A stretch of 64,000 nucleotides of DNA from Actinomyces oris (lineage in GTDB: Bacteria > Actinomycetota > Actinomycetes > Actinomycetales > Actinomycetaceae): positions 1,984,001 through 2,048,000 of the forward strand of contig NZ_CP014232.1 of assembly GCF_001553935.1 (NCBI RefSeq), in the 5' to 3' direction. Within the stretch, counting starts at the first letter, position 1. The number at the start of each line of letters is the position of its first letter. Below are positions 34,775-44,200 of this stretch, piece by piece. The translations under genes were made by a program, and so were the position numbers. Under the pieces are notes generated by a model. It worked only from the letters and a program-made list of their open reading frames with translations, was not told the origin of the DNA and searched no databases.

Positions 34775-36901
34775 TCAACCCCGGCGAGCCAGGATACGCA
34801 CCTGCACCGCCTTGATGACGCAGCAGACCTCCCGGCCCTCGGTGATGCCGAGCTCGGCCACGGCACCCGCGGTGACCGCCGCTGACAGCCGCTGCCCCTC
34901 CTCGAGCTCCAGGCGCACACTCACCAGCGCCCCGGAGCGCTCCAGCCCCGTCACCCGGCCGGTCAGGACGTTGCGGGGACTGCCGTGCGGTGCCTGCCGG
35001 TAGAGGGCGACGGCGTCGGGCGGCACCAGCGCAATACCCGGTGCTCCGGGGTGCAAGACCTCGTCATGGTCGTCCCGGTGGCCCTGCTCGCCGACATGCC
35101 CGTCAGTGGCATCCTCCCGGGGGCGGCCATGAACGACCTGCCCCGACGGCAGCCGCAGTCCCGGCGCCTCGGCGTCGCCATCGACGACCCCGGTGAGCAC
35201 AGCCGTCCCGGTTAGGTGGGCGACGAAGTCCGAACGCGGCGCGGATAGGACCCGCGCCGTCGGCCCCTGCTCCACCACTCGGCCCCGGTCTAGGACGACG
35301 ACGTCCTCGGCCAGCGCCGTCAGGTCCAGGACGTCATGGGTCACCAGGAGCAGTGTCAGCCCCTCCTCGGCGCACCGGCGCGCCACCAGGCGGCGCATCT
35401 CCTGGCGGGCGGTCACGTCCAGGGCGGCCATCGGCTCATCCAGCACCAGCAGGCGGGGGCCCGTTGCCAGCGCCCGGGCCAGCGCCACCCGGGCCGCCTG
35501 ACCGCCCGAGAGCGCGCCTCCCGGGCGGGAGGCCAGATGATCGGCCCCGACGGCGGCCAGCTCGGCGCGGGCCCGACGCGTCGCCTCCGCTCGGCTCACC
35601 CCCTGGCAGCGCAGCGCGAAGACCACGTTGCCCAGCACAGACATGTGGGTGAAGATGCCCGGCTCCTGGCTGAGCAGCGCCACCTGGCGCCGCCCCGCCC
35701 GCACGAAGTCCCCGGGACCGTCCAGGACTCGCCCGCCCAGCACGACCTGACCGTTCTCGGCATCCAGCAGGCCGGCCACCACGGAGCAGACCGTCGACTT
35801 GCCCGAGCCGTTGGGGCCGATGAGCGCCGTCGTGCGCCCCGCCTCCACCTCCAGATCGACGACGACGTCACGCTCAGGCAACTCAAAGGCCACCTGCAGG
35901 TCCTGGTCGCGTCCGCCGTCCCGAGGTGACTCGGGAATCCGCTCGTCCCCGCCTTGGGTGGAGACCTGCGCGCCTCGGGGCTCCGACGCAGCGGCGTCGT
36001 GGTCCTGACGCCCCCGGAGCCCGCGGCGGGGCAGTAGGTGGGCGGCCGCCCTGCTCCAGTCGATATTGGTCGCCCCGACGATGACGAAGGACAGGCCAAT
36101 GAGCACGGTGGCCAGGGCCAAGGAGGTGGCCGTGTCCTTCTCCCGCTCCAGGTAGATGGCCAGCGGCATCGTGCGGGTGACGCCTTCCTTGGAGCCGGCG
36201 AAGGCGATGGTCGCCCCGAACTCGCCCAGGCTCCGGCCCAGGGCCAGGGCCGTGCCCCGAGCCAGAGCGGGTGTTGCCAGCGGCAGCGTCACCTGCGCCA
36301 GAACCCGCCACGGGCCGGCCCCGAGGCTCCGGGCGGTGACTTCGGCCCGCTTGTCGCGGCTGCGCAGCGCCGCCTCCAGGGTGACCACCAGGAAAGGCAT
36401 GGAGACGAACACCTGGGCGATGACCACCGCGGTAGTGGAGAAGGCGATGGGCACCCCCCACTCCTTCAGGTGCGCCCCCAACAGGCCGCGGTTGCCCAAG
36501 GTGGACAGCAGTGCGATACCGGCCACCACCGGCGGCATCGTCATCGGCAGCACCGCAAGGATCCGCGCGATCCTCACCCCCGGCCAGCTGCGGGCGAGCA
36601 GCAGCGCCAGTGGCACGCCCAGCACCACGCAGACGACCGTGGAGCTCAGACAGGTGCGGATCGAGAGCCACAGGGCGGCTTGCGCCGACGGCGTTGCCAG
36701 CAGCTGGGGGAGCTGCCCCCAGGACACGCGCGTCCCCATACCCACCAGGGGCAGGACGATTGCGCAGCCCCCCAGGACGGCCAGCGCGGTCACGAGGACG
36801 GGAAGAGGAGAGCGAGAGGCCCGCCCACGCCCCAAGAGGGCGCGGACGGGCCGCCATGCCGACTGCTGCTCGGAGCGTGCAGTGGGGGACATCTCGTTCA
36901 C
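34775..36901 (-). CDS. modBC: Fused molybdate ABC transporter permease/ATPase (ModB-ModC)
   Basis: Predicted 708 residues. The N-terminal ~290 residues are a ModB permease with about six helices and the EAA-type loop (ARSLGAGPWRVLAQVTLPLA). After a charged linker comes ModC: Walker A GPNGSGKST (near 345), signature LSGGQAARVALARAL, Walker B LLVLDEPMAALD, and a C-terminal TOBE domain that senses molybdate. Fusion of permease and ATPase in one chain is known in some actinobacteria. GTG 36901 is the longest start; ATG 36892 is equally plausible, both with weak ribosome sites. It follows modA by 42 bp and completes the importer. Confidence 0.93.
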   Translation of the reverse strand: MNEMSPTARSEQQSAWRPVRALLGRGRASRSPLPVLVTALAVLGGCAIVLPLVGMGTRVSWGQLPQLLATPSAQAALWLSIRTCLSSTVVCVVLGVPLALLLARSWPGVRIARILAVLPMTMPPVVAGIALLSTLGNRGLLGAHLKEWGVPIAFSTTAVVIAQVFVSMPFLVVTLEAALRSRDKRAEVTARSLGAGPWRVLAQVTLPLATPALARGTALALGRSLGEFGATIAFAGSKEGVTRTMPLAIYLEREKDTATSLALATVLIGLSFVIVGATNIDWSRAAAHLLPRRGLRGRQDHDAAASEPRGAQVSTQGGDERIPESPRDGGRDQDLQVAFELPERDVVVDLEVEAGRTTALIGPNGSGKSTVCSVVAGLLDAENGQVVLGGRVLDGPGDFVRAGRRQVALLSQEPGIFTHMSVLGNVVFALRCQGVSRAEATRRARAELAAVGADHLASRPGGALSGGQAARVALARALATGPRLLVLDEPMAALDVTARQEMRRLVARRCAEEGLTLLLVTHDVLDLTALAEDVVVLDRGRVVEQGPTARVLSAPRSDFVAHLTGTAVLTGVVDGDAEAPGLRLPSGQVVHGRPREDATDGHVGEQGHRDDHDEVLHPGAPGIALVPPDAVALYRQAPHGSPRNVLTGRVTGLERSGALVSVRLELEEGQRLSAAVTAGAVAELGITEGREVCCVIKAVQVRILARRG

Positions 36902-36943
36902 AAACTCATGTCTACCAGGCCGCCGATTCAGGCCGGCAAGCCG

Positions 36944-37939
36944 TCACGGAGCGGTCGTCTCCACCGTGGGCTTGTCCGCCTCCGGGGCGGAGGACCCCTC
37001 AGCGGTCGCGGCCTGGGACGGGGCAGCGCTGGCTTCGGAGCTGGCCCCGGTGCTGGCCGCGCTGCCCGGGGCGGAGCCCCCGGCGCTGGAGCTCGCCCCA
37101 GCACTCGCCCCGGCAGCGGTGCTGCCGGGCTTGCCGAAGCCGTGCTTGGCCAGGATCTCCTGGCCGGCCTTGCCGGTGACGGCATCGATGAAGGCCTGCG
37201 CGCCCGCAGGGTTCTCGGGCTTGGCGGTCTGGGCGATCGGGTAGTGGTTGACGACGCCGCCGTCGGGGATGTCGATCTTGTCCGCCTTGTCCTTGGCGGC
37301 CGCCGCGTCGGTGGTGTAGACGATGCCGGCGTCGGCCTCACCGGACTCGACCTTGCCGCGCACGTCGGTCACCTTCTGCTCCTCGGAGACCGGCTTGAGT
37401 GTGATTCCCTGGGCCTCGGCGAGCTTCTTGGTCGCCTCACCGCAGGGCACCTCGGGGGCGCAGATGACCAGGTTGGCGCCGTCCAGCGACGAGTCCAACC
37501 CGGTGATCTTCTTGGGGTTGCCCTTGGGGACGATGAGGGTCAGGACGTTGGTGGCGAACTCGGTCTGGTTCCCGACCAGTTTCTGGTCCGCAGCGGTCTT
37601 CATCGTGGAGTTGTTGGCCGTGGCCAGGACGTCGGCGCTGTCGCCACCCGCCAAGGAGGCCACCAGGTCCTGGGAGCCCTGGAAGTCGAAGGTGACGTCC
37701 AGGCCGGGATTGTCCTTCTCCACGGTCTTCTCGATCTCCTCGAAGGCCCCCTGGAGGGAGGCCGCGGCCAGGACCGTGACCTTGCCGGTCGCCTTCCCCG
37801 CGCCACCCGAGGTGCCTGCGGAAGCGGCGCCCGAAGCGGCGCCGGTGGAGCTGTTGGAGGCGGACCCGCCGCACGCGGCCAGACAGACGGCGGAGAGCAG
37901 ACTGACGGCGGCGATGGCCGCACGACGTGAGATACCCAT
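36944..37939 (-). CDS. modA: Molybdate-binding lipoprotein ModA with Ala/Ser tail
   Basis: Predicted 331 residues. A lipoprotein signal with twin Arg near the N-terminus (SRRAAI) ends in the lipobox CLAAC. The binding protein fold is clear: VTVLAAASLQGAFEE, QGSQDLVASLAGGDSADVLATA and GIVYTTDA. It captures molybdate outside the cell for ModBC. The last ~70 residues are a low-complexity Ala/Ser/Gly tail with no counterpart in typical ModA. Its start lies 34 bp after narI, so molybdate uptake appears cotranscribed with nitrate reductase. Confidence 0.93.
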   Translation of the reverse strand: MGISRRAAIAAVSLLSAVCLAACGGSASNSSTGAASGAASAGTSGGAGKATGKVTVLAAASLQGAFEEIEKTVEKDNPGLDVTFDFQGSQDLVASLAGGDSADVLATANNSTMKTAADQKLVGNQTEFATNVLTLIVPKGNPKKITGLDSSLDGANLVICAPEVPCGEATKKLAEAQGITLKPVSEEQKVTDVRGKVESGEADAGIVYTTDAAAAKDKADKIDIPDGGVVNHYPIAQTAKPENPAGAQAFIDAVTGKAGQEILAKHGFGKPGSTAAGASAGASSSAGGSAPGSAASTGASSEASAAPSQAATAEGSSAPEADKPTVETTAP

Positions 37940-37973
37940 ACGTTGTCCTTTCGTGACGGCGGGAACGTCCGGT

Positions 37974-38762
37974 TCAGGCTCCCTGAGAGGGAGTGACGTC
38001 GTTGGCCCCCTGGTTGCCGGTGCCCTGGGTCCGCACCGGGGTCCAGCCGCGTGAGGTCTGAGCGGTGGAGGTGGCGCCCTCGCGCGAACGGTAGACCACG
38101 TAGGGGCGGGTCACGTAGCCCACGGGCGCGGAGACCACGTGGACCAGGCGGGTGAAGGGCCAGATCGCCAGGAGCAGGAAGCCCGCGATGACGTGGAGCT
38201 TGAAGGAGACCGGCACGTCGGCCATCAGCTCGGGGCGCGGCTGGAGGACCAGCACCGAGCGCAGCCAGGGGCTGATCGTCTCGCGGTAGTCGTAGCCGTG
38301 GGCGTCGGCGAGCTGGTTGAGGACCGTGGCCGCCGAGCCCAGCAGGACCGGGACGATGAGGAAGCAGTACATGACCAGGTCGTTGCGGGTGGTGGCCAGG
38401 CGCACGCTCTTGACGACGATGCGCCGGTAGATGAGCCCCACCAGGCCCACGATCGTCAGGATGGCCGCCAAGGTTCCCAGGTAGGTGGCGCCCAGGTGGT
38501 ACATATGCTGGGAGACGCCCAGCATCTCGGTGACGTCCTTGGGCACCAGCAGCCCGACGACGTGACCGCCCATCACCATGAGGAAGCCCAGGTGGAACAG
38601 GGGGGATGCCAGGCGCAGGATGCGGGACTCGTTCCACTGCGAGGAGCGGGAGGTCCAGCCGAACTGGTCGGTGCGCCACCGCCAGATCATGCCTGCCACC
38701 AGCAGCACCAGGCTGGCGTAGGGCAGGGCCACCCACATGAGGTTCTGCTGAATCGGGCTCAT
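37974..38762 (-). CDS. narI: Respiratory nitrate reductase gamma subunit NarI
   Basis: Predicted 262 residues with five membrane helices. Histidines in the expected helices (FHLGFLMVMGGH near the second and FKLHVIAGFLL near the last) are the probable axial ligands of the two b hemes. It takes electrons from menaquinol and passes them to NarH. The start overlaps the narJ stop (ATGA). A hydrophilic C-terminal tail of ~35 residues is longer than in Escherichia coli. Confidence 0.95.
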   Translation of the reverse strand: MSPIQQNLMWVALPYASLVLLVAGMIWRWRTDQFGWTSRSSQWNESRILRLASPLFHLGFLMVMGGHVVGLLVPKDVTEMLGVSQHMYHLGATYLGTLAAILTIVGLVGLIYRRIVVKSVRLATTRNDLVMYCFLIVPVLLGSAATVLNQLADAHGYDYRETISPWLRSVLVLQPRPELMADVPVSFKLHVIAGFLLLAIWPFTRLVHVVSAPVGYVTRPYVVYRSREGATSTAQTSRGWTPVRTQGTGNQGANDVTPSQGA

Positions 38763-39526
38763 GTCATGCTCTCCTGGCTGCTTGTGAAGGGGGAAGGATC
38801 GGCGACTGGTGCCGAGCCCGGCACGGCGGTTACACCGGACAGGCTCGGGTTGCGCACGGGAATGGTCGGGAAGGGCAGGGTGTCGGTGACACCGACGGTC
38901 TCGGTGGGCGGCCCGGCCGCCACCAGGGCGCGTACGCGCTCGGCGGTGGCCTCGTCGATCTGCGGCAGAGTCATCGAGACGGCCTCCACCAGCCCCGCGT
39001 AGGGGGAGGCGGCGTCGGCCAGGGCGCTGCGCAGCACCTCGATGCCCTCCCGGTGGGAGGACAGGAGCGCACTGGCCACCTCGTCGCCGCTGCGCGCGGA
39101 CAGCTCGAGGACCACCGGCAGGTAATCGGGCAGCTCGTCGGCGGCCATCTCGTAGCCGGCCGCCGCCAGCGCCTGCTTGAAGGCCAGCAGCGCGGCGCCC
39201 CGATGCCGGGTGTCGCCCACCGTGTAGTACGTCAGGTACAGGCAGCAGCGCCGACGGCGGTCGAAGACCTCCACGTAGTGCTCGGCCATGGCCCGCTCAC
39301 CGCGGCGCCGCGCCTGCGCGATGAACTCCTCCAGGAGGACGGCCACCTCCGCCGGCAGCGTGGCCAGCTCGGCCTCGACGGCGGTCAGGCGCGTCTCCAG
39401 AGTCCCCTCAGCCGGGTAGTCCAGCAGCAGCGAGGCCGCCATGTGCACGGTGGCTCGCTGAGAGGGTGTCAGGTGCACCTCGGCGGGTTTCTCAAGAACC
39501 CGGGGGGCGCGGACGAAAGAGACCAT
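38759..39526 (-). CDS. narJ: Nitrate reductase assembly chaperone NarJ
   Basis: Predicted 255 residues. The start is ATG 39526, one base after the narH stop; the frame runs further upstream inside narH but that part is not NarJ-like. The helical signature HYVEVFDRRRRCCLYLTYY and the acidic LPDYLPVVLEL are typical of the family. It holds NarG during molybdenum cofactor and Fe-S insertion and is not part of the final enzyme. Confidence 0.93.
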   Translation of the reverse strand: MVSFVRAPRVLEKPAEVHLTPSQRATVHMAASLLLDYPAEGTLETRLTAVEAELATLPAEVAVLLEEFIAQARRRGERAMAEHYVEVFDRRRRCCLYLTYYTVGDTRHRGAALLAFKQALAAAGYEMAADELPDYLPVVLELSARSGDEVASALLSSHREGIEVLRSALADAASPYAGLVEAVSMTLPQIDEATAERVRALVAAGPPTETVGVTDTLPFPTIPVRNPSLSGVTAVPGSAPVADPSPFTSSQESMT

Positions 39527-39527
39527 C

Positions 39528-41207
39528 TCAGAGGTCCCTGGGGGCTGCGACCGCGGGGCCGGTCGAGGAGTCGGCCGCCGGGGCCTGACCCACCGGCTCA
39601 GGAACACCGACCTGCGGCATGCCCGGGCCGGCGGCCGGCACCGGCTCGCGGCGCACGGTCGGCAGCGGCAGGCTCACCGGGCCGCCGTTCATAGCGCCGC
39701 CGCCCTGGCCGTGGAAGGAGGCGACGTCGGGGTGGCACCCGGCCGGGGCCCCCTCACCCAGAAGGGTCATGACGTCGTTGCCCATGGACTCCATGCCGCG
39801 GGGGACCTCGGGCTTGGCGGTGGGGATGACGTAGCGGTCGTCGTACTTGGCGATGGCCAGCAGCCGGTACATGGCCTCCAGCTTCTTGCCGTCCAGGCCC
39901 ACGGCGGCGGCGATGGCCGGGTCGGGCTCGCGGCCCAGGCGCACGTCGCGCATGTGGGAGCGCATCGCGGCCAGGCGCCGCAGCACGAGCTCGACCGTGT
40001 TGGTGTCACCGGCCGTGAACAGGCCCGCCAGGTACTCCAGCGGAATGCGCATGTCGGAGACAGCCGTGAGCAGCACCTTGTAGTTCTCACCGTCCAGTCC
40101 GGCGGCCGCGACCTCGTCAACGACCGGGGAGAGCGGCGGGATGTACCAGACCATCGGCATGGTGCGGTACTCGGGGTGCAGGGGCAGGGCCACCTCATAG
40201 GTGTCGATGAGGTCCCAGATGGGGGAGGCCTGAGCCGCCTCGATCCAGTTGTCCGGCACGCCCTCGGCGCGCGCGCCCGCCACGACCTCGGGGTCGTGGG
40301 GGTTGAGGAGGATCTCGCGCTGGGCCATGTACAGGTCCTGCGGGTCCTTGACGGCGGCGGCCTGCGAGACGCGATCGGCGTCGTAGAGGAGGACGCCCAG
40401 GTAGCGCAGGCGGCCCACGCAGGTCTCCGAGCACACGGTGGGCTGGCCTATCTCCAGGCGCGGGTAGCACAGGGTGCACTTCTCGGCCTTGCCGGTGGCG
40501 TGGTTGAAGTAGACCTTCTTGTAAGGGCAGGAGGACACACACATGCGCCAGCCGCGGCAGGCGTCCTGGTCCACCAGGACGATGCCGTCCTCAGTGCGCT
40601 TGTACATGGCGCCCGACGGGCAGGCGGACACGCAGGTGGGGTTGAGGCAGTGCTCGCAGATGCGCGGCAGGTAGAACATGAAGGCCGACTCGATGTCGGT
40701 GCGCACCTTCGTGCTCATCGCCTCGATGATCGGGTCCTGCTGGAGGGTCTCCATGGACCCGCCCAGGTCGTCATCCCAGTTGGGACCCCACTTGATGGTG
40801 GGCATGTACTCGCCGGTCAGCTGGCTCTTGGCGCGCGCCACCGGAATCGCAGGGGAGTCCTTGGGGGCCGAGAGCAGCTTGTCGTACTCGTAGGTCCACG
40901 GCTCGTAGTAGTCCTCGACCGTGGGCATCTCCGGGTTGGCGAAGATGTTGACCAGGCGGCGCAGGCGCCCGCCCGAGCGGGGCCGCAGGCGGCCCGAGGC
41001 CGTGCGCTCCCAGCCGCCGCGCCAGGTGTCCTGGTCCTCCCAGCCCTTGGGGTAGCCGACACCAGGGCGGGTCTCGACGTTGTTGAACCACATGTACTCG
41101 GTGCCCTCGCGGTTGGTCCAGGCCTGCTTGCAGGTCACTGAACAGGTGTGGCAGCCGATGCACTTGTCGAGGTTCATCACCATTGCGATCTGGGCCATGA
41201 CCTTCAT
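39528..41207 (-). CDS. narH: Respiratory nitrate reductase beta subunit NarH
   Basis: Predicted 559 residues. Four Fe-S clusters are indicated by CIGCHTCSVTC near the N-terminus, CEHCLNPTCVSAC, CRGWRMCVSSC and CTLCYP...CSETCVG. The Trp in CRGWRMC marks the [3Fe-4S] position. The subunit wires electrons from NarI to NarG. It overlaps the narG stop by one base (TGATG). A Pro/Ala-rich tail of ~50 residues extends the C-terminus. Confidence 0.97.
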   Translation of the reverse strand: MKVMAQIAMVMNLDKCIGCHTCSVTCKQAWTNREGTEYMWFNNVETRPGVGYPKGWEDQDTWRGGWERTASGRLRPRSGGRLRRLVNIFANPEMPTVEDYYEPWTYEYDKLLSAPKDSPAIPVARAKSQLTGEYMPTIKWGPNWDDDLGGSMETLQQDPIIEAMSTKVRTDIESAFMFYLPRICEHCLNPTCVSACPSGAMYKRTEDGIVLVDQDACRGWRMCVSSCPYKKVYFNHATGKAEKCTLCYPRLEIGQPTVCSETCVGRLRYLGVLLYDADRVSQAAAVKDPQDLYMAQREILLNPHDPEVVAGARAEGVPDNWIEAAQASPIWDLIDTYEVALPLHPEYRTMPMVWYIPPLSPVVDEVAAAGLDGENYKVLLTAVSDMRIPLEYLAGLFTAGDTNTVELVLRRLAAMRSHMRDVRLGREPDPAIAAAVGLDGKKLEAMYRLLAIAKYDDRYVIPTAKPEVPRGMESMGNDVMTLLGEGAPAGCHPDVASFHGQGGGAMNGGPVSLPLPTVRREPVPAAGPGMPQVGVPEPVGQAPAADSSTGPAVAAPRDL

Positions 41208-44200
41208 CAGAAAGTCACCTCCTGGTTGCTGCGGCGACGGATAAGCGTGACCTCGTCGCGGTTGTTGCCCGTGGGGCCGATGTAGTTGAAGGCGTAGGAC
41301 AGCTGCCCGTAGCCGCCTGCGAAGTGGCTGGGCTTGAGCACGATCCGGGTCAGGGAGTTGTGCGTCCCGCCTCGCCTGCCGCTGGTCTCAGTCAGCGGGG
41401 TGTTCATGGTGCGCTCCTGGGCGTGGTGCATGAAGACCATGCCCTCGGGGATGCGGTGGGAGACAATGGCGCGCGCCGCCACGATGCCATTGCGGTTGTA
41501 GGCCTCGACCCACTCGTTGTCCTTGACACCGATCTTGTCGGCGTCCTGGGGGCTCATCCAGATGGTCTGGCCCCCGCGTCCCAGCGTGAGCATGTGCAGG
41601 TTGTCGAAGTACTGCGAATGGATCGCCCACTTGTTGTGCGCGGTGATGTAGCGCACCGCGACCTCCGCCGTGCCCGCCTGGCTCGTGGACACCGAGCCCG
41701 GCGCGGCCTCCCCGTACAGGGCGTGGAAGTCCAGTGGTGGCCGGAAGATTGGCAGGGACTCGCCCATGTCCCGCATCCAGTCGTGATCGAGGTAGTAGTG
41801 CATGCGCCCGGTCAGGGTGTGCCAGGGCTTGGCATGCTCCACGTTGACCACGAAGGCCGAGTAGCGCCGTCCGCCGTGCTCGGAGCCGGACCACTCCGGG
41901 GAGGTGATGACTCCCTGGGGCTTGACCTGAGTGTCGGCGAAGGAGATGTGCTTGCCTGCCTCCTCCTCGCTGAGCTCGACCAACGTGGTGCCGGTGCGCT
42001 TGGACAGCGTGTCCCAGCCCTCGGTGGCGATGCGCCCATTGGTGGTGCCCGACAGCGTAAAGATGGCGTCGGCGGCGCGGATATCGGTGTCGAGCAGCGG
42101 CCGGCCGGCGGCCACGCCGTCGGAGGAGACCCCGTGGTTGCGGGCCAGGCGCTCCACCTCCGGACCCGGCTTGAGCATGATGCCCTTGCAGGGAATCCCC
42201 AGCTTCTCGGCCAGGGGGCCCAGGGCATCGAACTTGGCCCGGATCTGGGTGTAGTCGCGCTCGGTGGGCACCAGCTTGGGCATCGTCACTCCCGGCACCC
42301 ACTCCTGGGGCAGGGAGGACACGTCACCGTGCGCCATCGTCAGGGCGTCGGGGGTGTCGTGCGTCAGGGGCGCGGCGACGACGTCGGTCTGGGTGCCCAG
42401 GTAGCGCGGCGCCCAGGCGGAGATGAGCCCGGCCAGGGTCTGGAAGACCTGGAAGTCGGTGCGCGCCTCCCAGGGCGGGTCGATGGCCGCGTTGAAGGAG
42501 TGCACGAAGGGGTGCATGTCGGTCGAGGAGATGTCGTGCTTCTCGTACCAGGTGGCCGCCGGCAGGACGACGTCGGAGTGCAGGGTGGTGGAGGTGTTGC
42601 GGAAGTCCGCGGTCCACATGAGGTCGAGCTTGCCGGTGGGGGCCTCGTCGCGCCAGGTCACCGAGGCGGGACGCTGCTCGGGCGGGTTCTCGACGGCGTT
42701 GACGTCGTTGTCCGCACCCACCATGTGGCGCAGGAAGAACTCCGTGCCCTTGGCCGAGCTGCCCAGCAGGTTCGTACGCCACGAGCACAGGATGCGCGGG
42801 AAGTTCTCCGGGGCATCGGGGTCCTCGCAGGCGAAGCGCAGCTCACCGGAGCGCAGCTGCTCGACGACGTAGTCCTTGGGGTCCATGCCAGCCTCGGCGG
42901 CCTGCTGGCCCAGGAGCAGCGGGCTGCGGTTGAAGGTCGGGTAGGAGGGCGTCCACCCGCGCTTCATGGCCTCGACCATCGTGTCGGTCGTGGTCTTACC
43001 CGCCAGGGTGCCCGGTCCCAGCGGGGAGGCCAGGCGCTCGGCGGAGGTGGTGTCGTAGCGCCACTGGTCGGTGGTGAGGTACCAGAAGCCCGTGGCGATC
43101 ATCTGCCGGGCCGGGCGGTGCCAGTCCAGGGCGAAGGCGTACTGCTGGAAGCCGCTGAGCGGGCGGACCTTCTCCTGACCCACGTAGTGGGCCCAGCCGC
43201 CGCCGTTGACGCCCTGGGTGGCGCACATAGAGGTCAGCGCCAGGATCGTCCGGTAGATCTGGTCGGCGTGGTAGTAGTGGTTGATGCCCGCGCCCATGAC
43301 GATCTGGGAGCGGCCGCCGGACTCCACGGCGTTGAGGGCGAAGTCGCGCGCCACCTGGATGATGGCGGGGCCGGGAACACCGGTGATCTCGCTGGCCCAG
43401 GCGGGTGTGCCCGGGACGGTGGCGTCCTGGTAGTCCGCGGGCCACTCGCCCGGCATGGACGGGCGCTCGACGGCGTACTGGGCCAGGAGCAGGTCGTAGA
43501 CGGTGGTGACCATGCGGTCCCCGATGCGGGTGACCGGCACGCCGCGGCGCACGACGCCGCCGCCCACGGAGCCCTCGGGGGTGGAGGAGCCGGGCAGGTC
43601 GAAGCGGGGCAGGAGGACCTCGGCGGCCTGGACCTGGGGGCCCTCGCCGTGCAGGTCCAGAATGCTCATGACCGGGTCGACACCCTCCATGAGCAGGTTC
43701 CACTTGCCCTCACCCTCGGGGGTGAAGCGGTCGGCCAGGGTGCCGCCGGGGTCGGCCGGGCCGCGCTCGCGGTCCCACACGAGGGGGCGGAACTCGTTCT
43801 TCGGGGCGCCGGTGGCGACGCCGTTGACGTCGGAGGCCGTCACGAAGCGCCCGGGCACGTAGCCGGTGCCGTCGGGGGAGGGGTCCAGACTGATGAGGAA
43901 GGGGGAGTCGGTGTGACGGCGCATGTAGTCCAGGAAGAAGGACTCCTCGCGCTTGACGTGGAACTCGGAGAGGATGACGTGACCCATTGCCTGGGCCAGG
44001 GCACCGTCAGTACCCGGAGCCACGCGCAGCCACTGGTCGGCGAACTTGGTGTTGTCGGCGTAGTCGGGGGAGACGGCCACGACCTTCTGCCCGTGGTAGC
44101 GGGCCTCGGTCATGAAGTGGGCGTCCGGGGTACGGGTCAGCGGCAGGTTGGAGCCCCACATCATGAGGTACTGGGAGTTGTACCAGTCGCCGGCCTCGGG

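Noticed and set aside
36038..37930. Open frame opposite modA and modBC
   Set aside because: Shadow of the transporter genes; low-complexity Gly/Arg/Gln composition and no motif.
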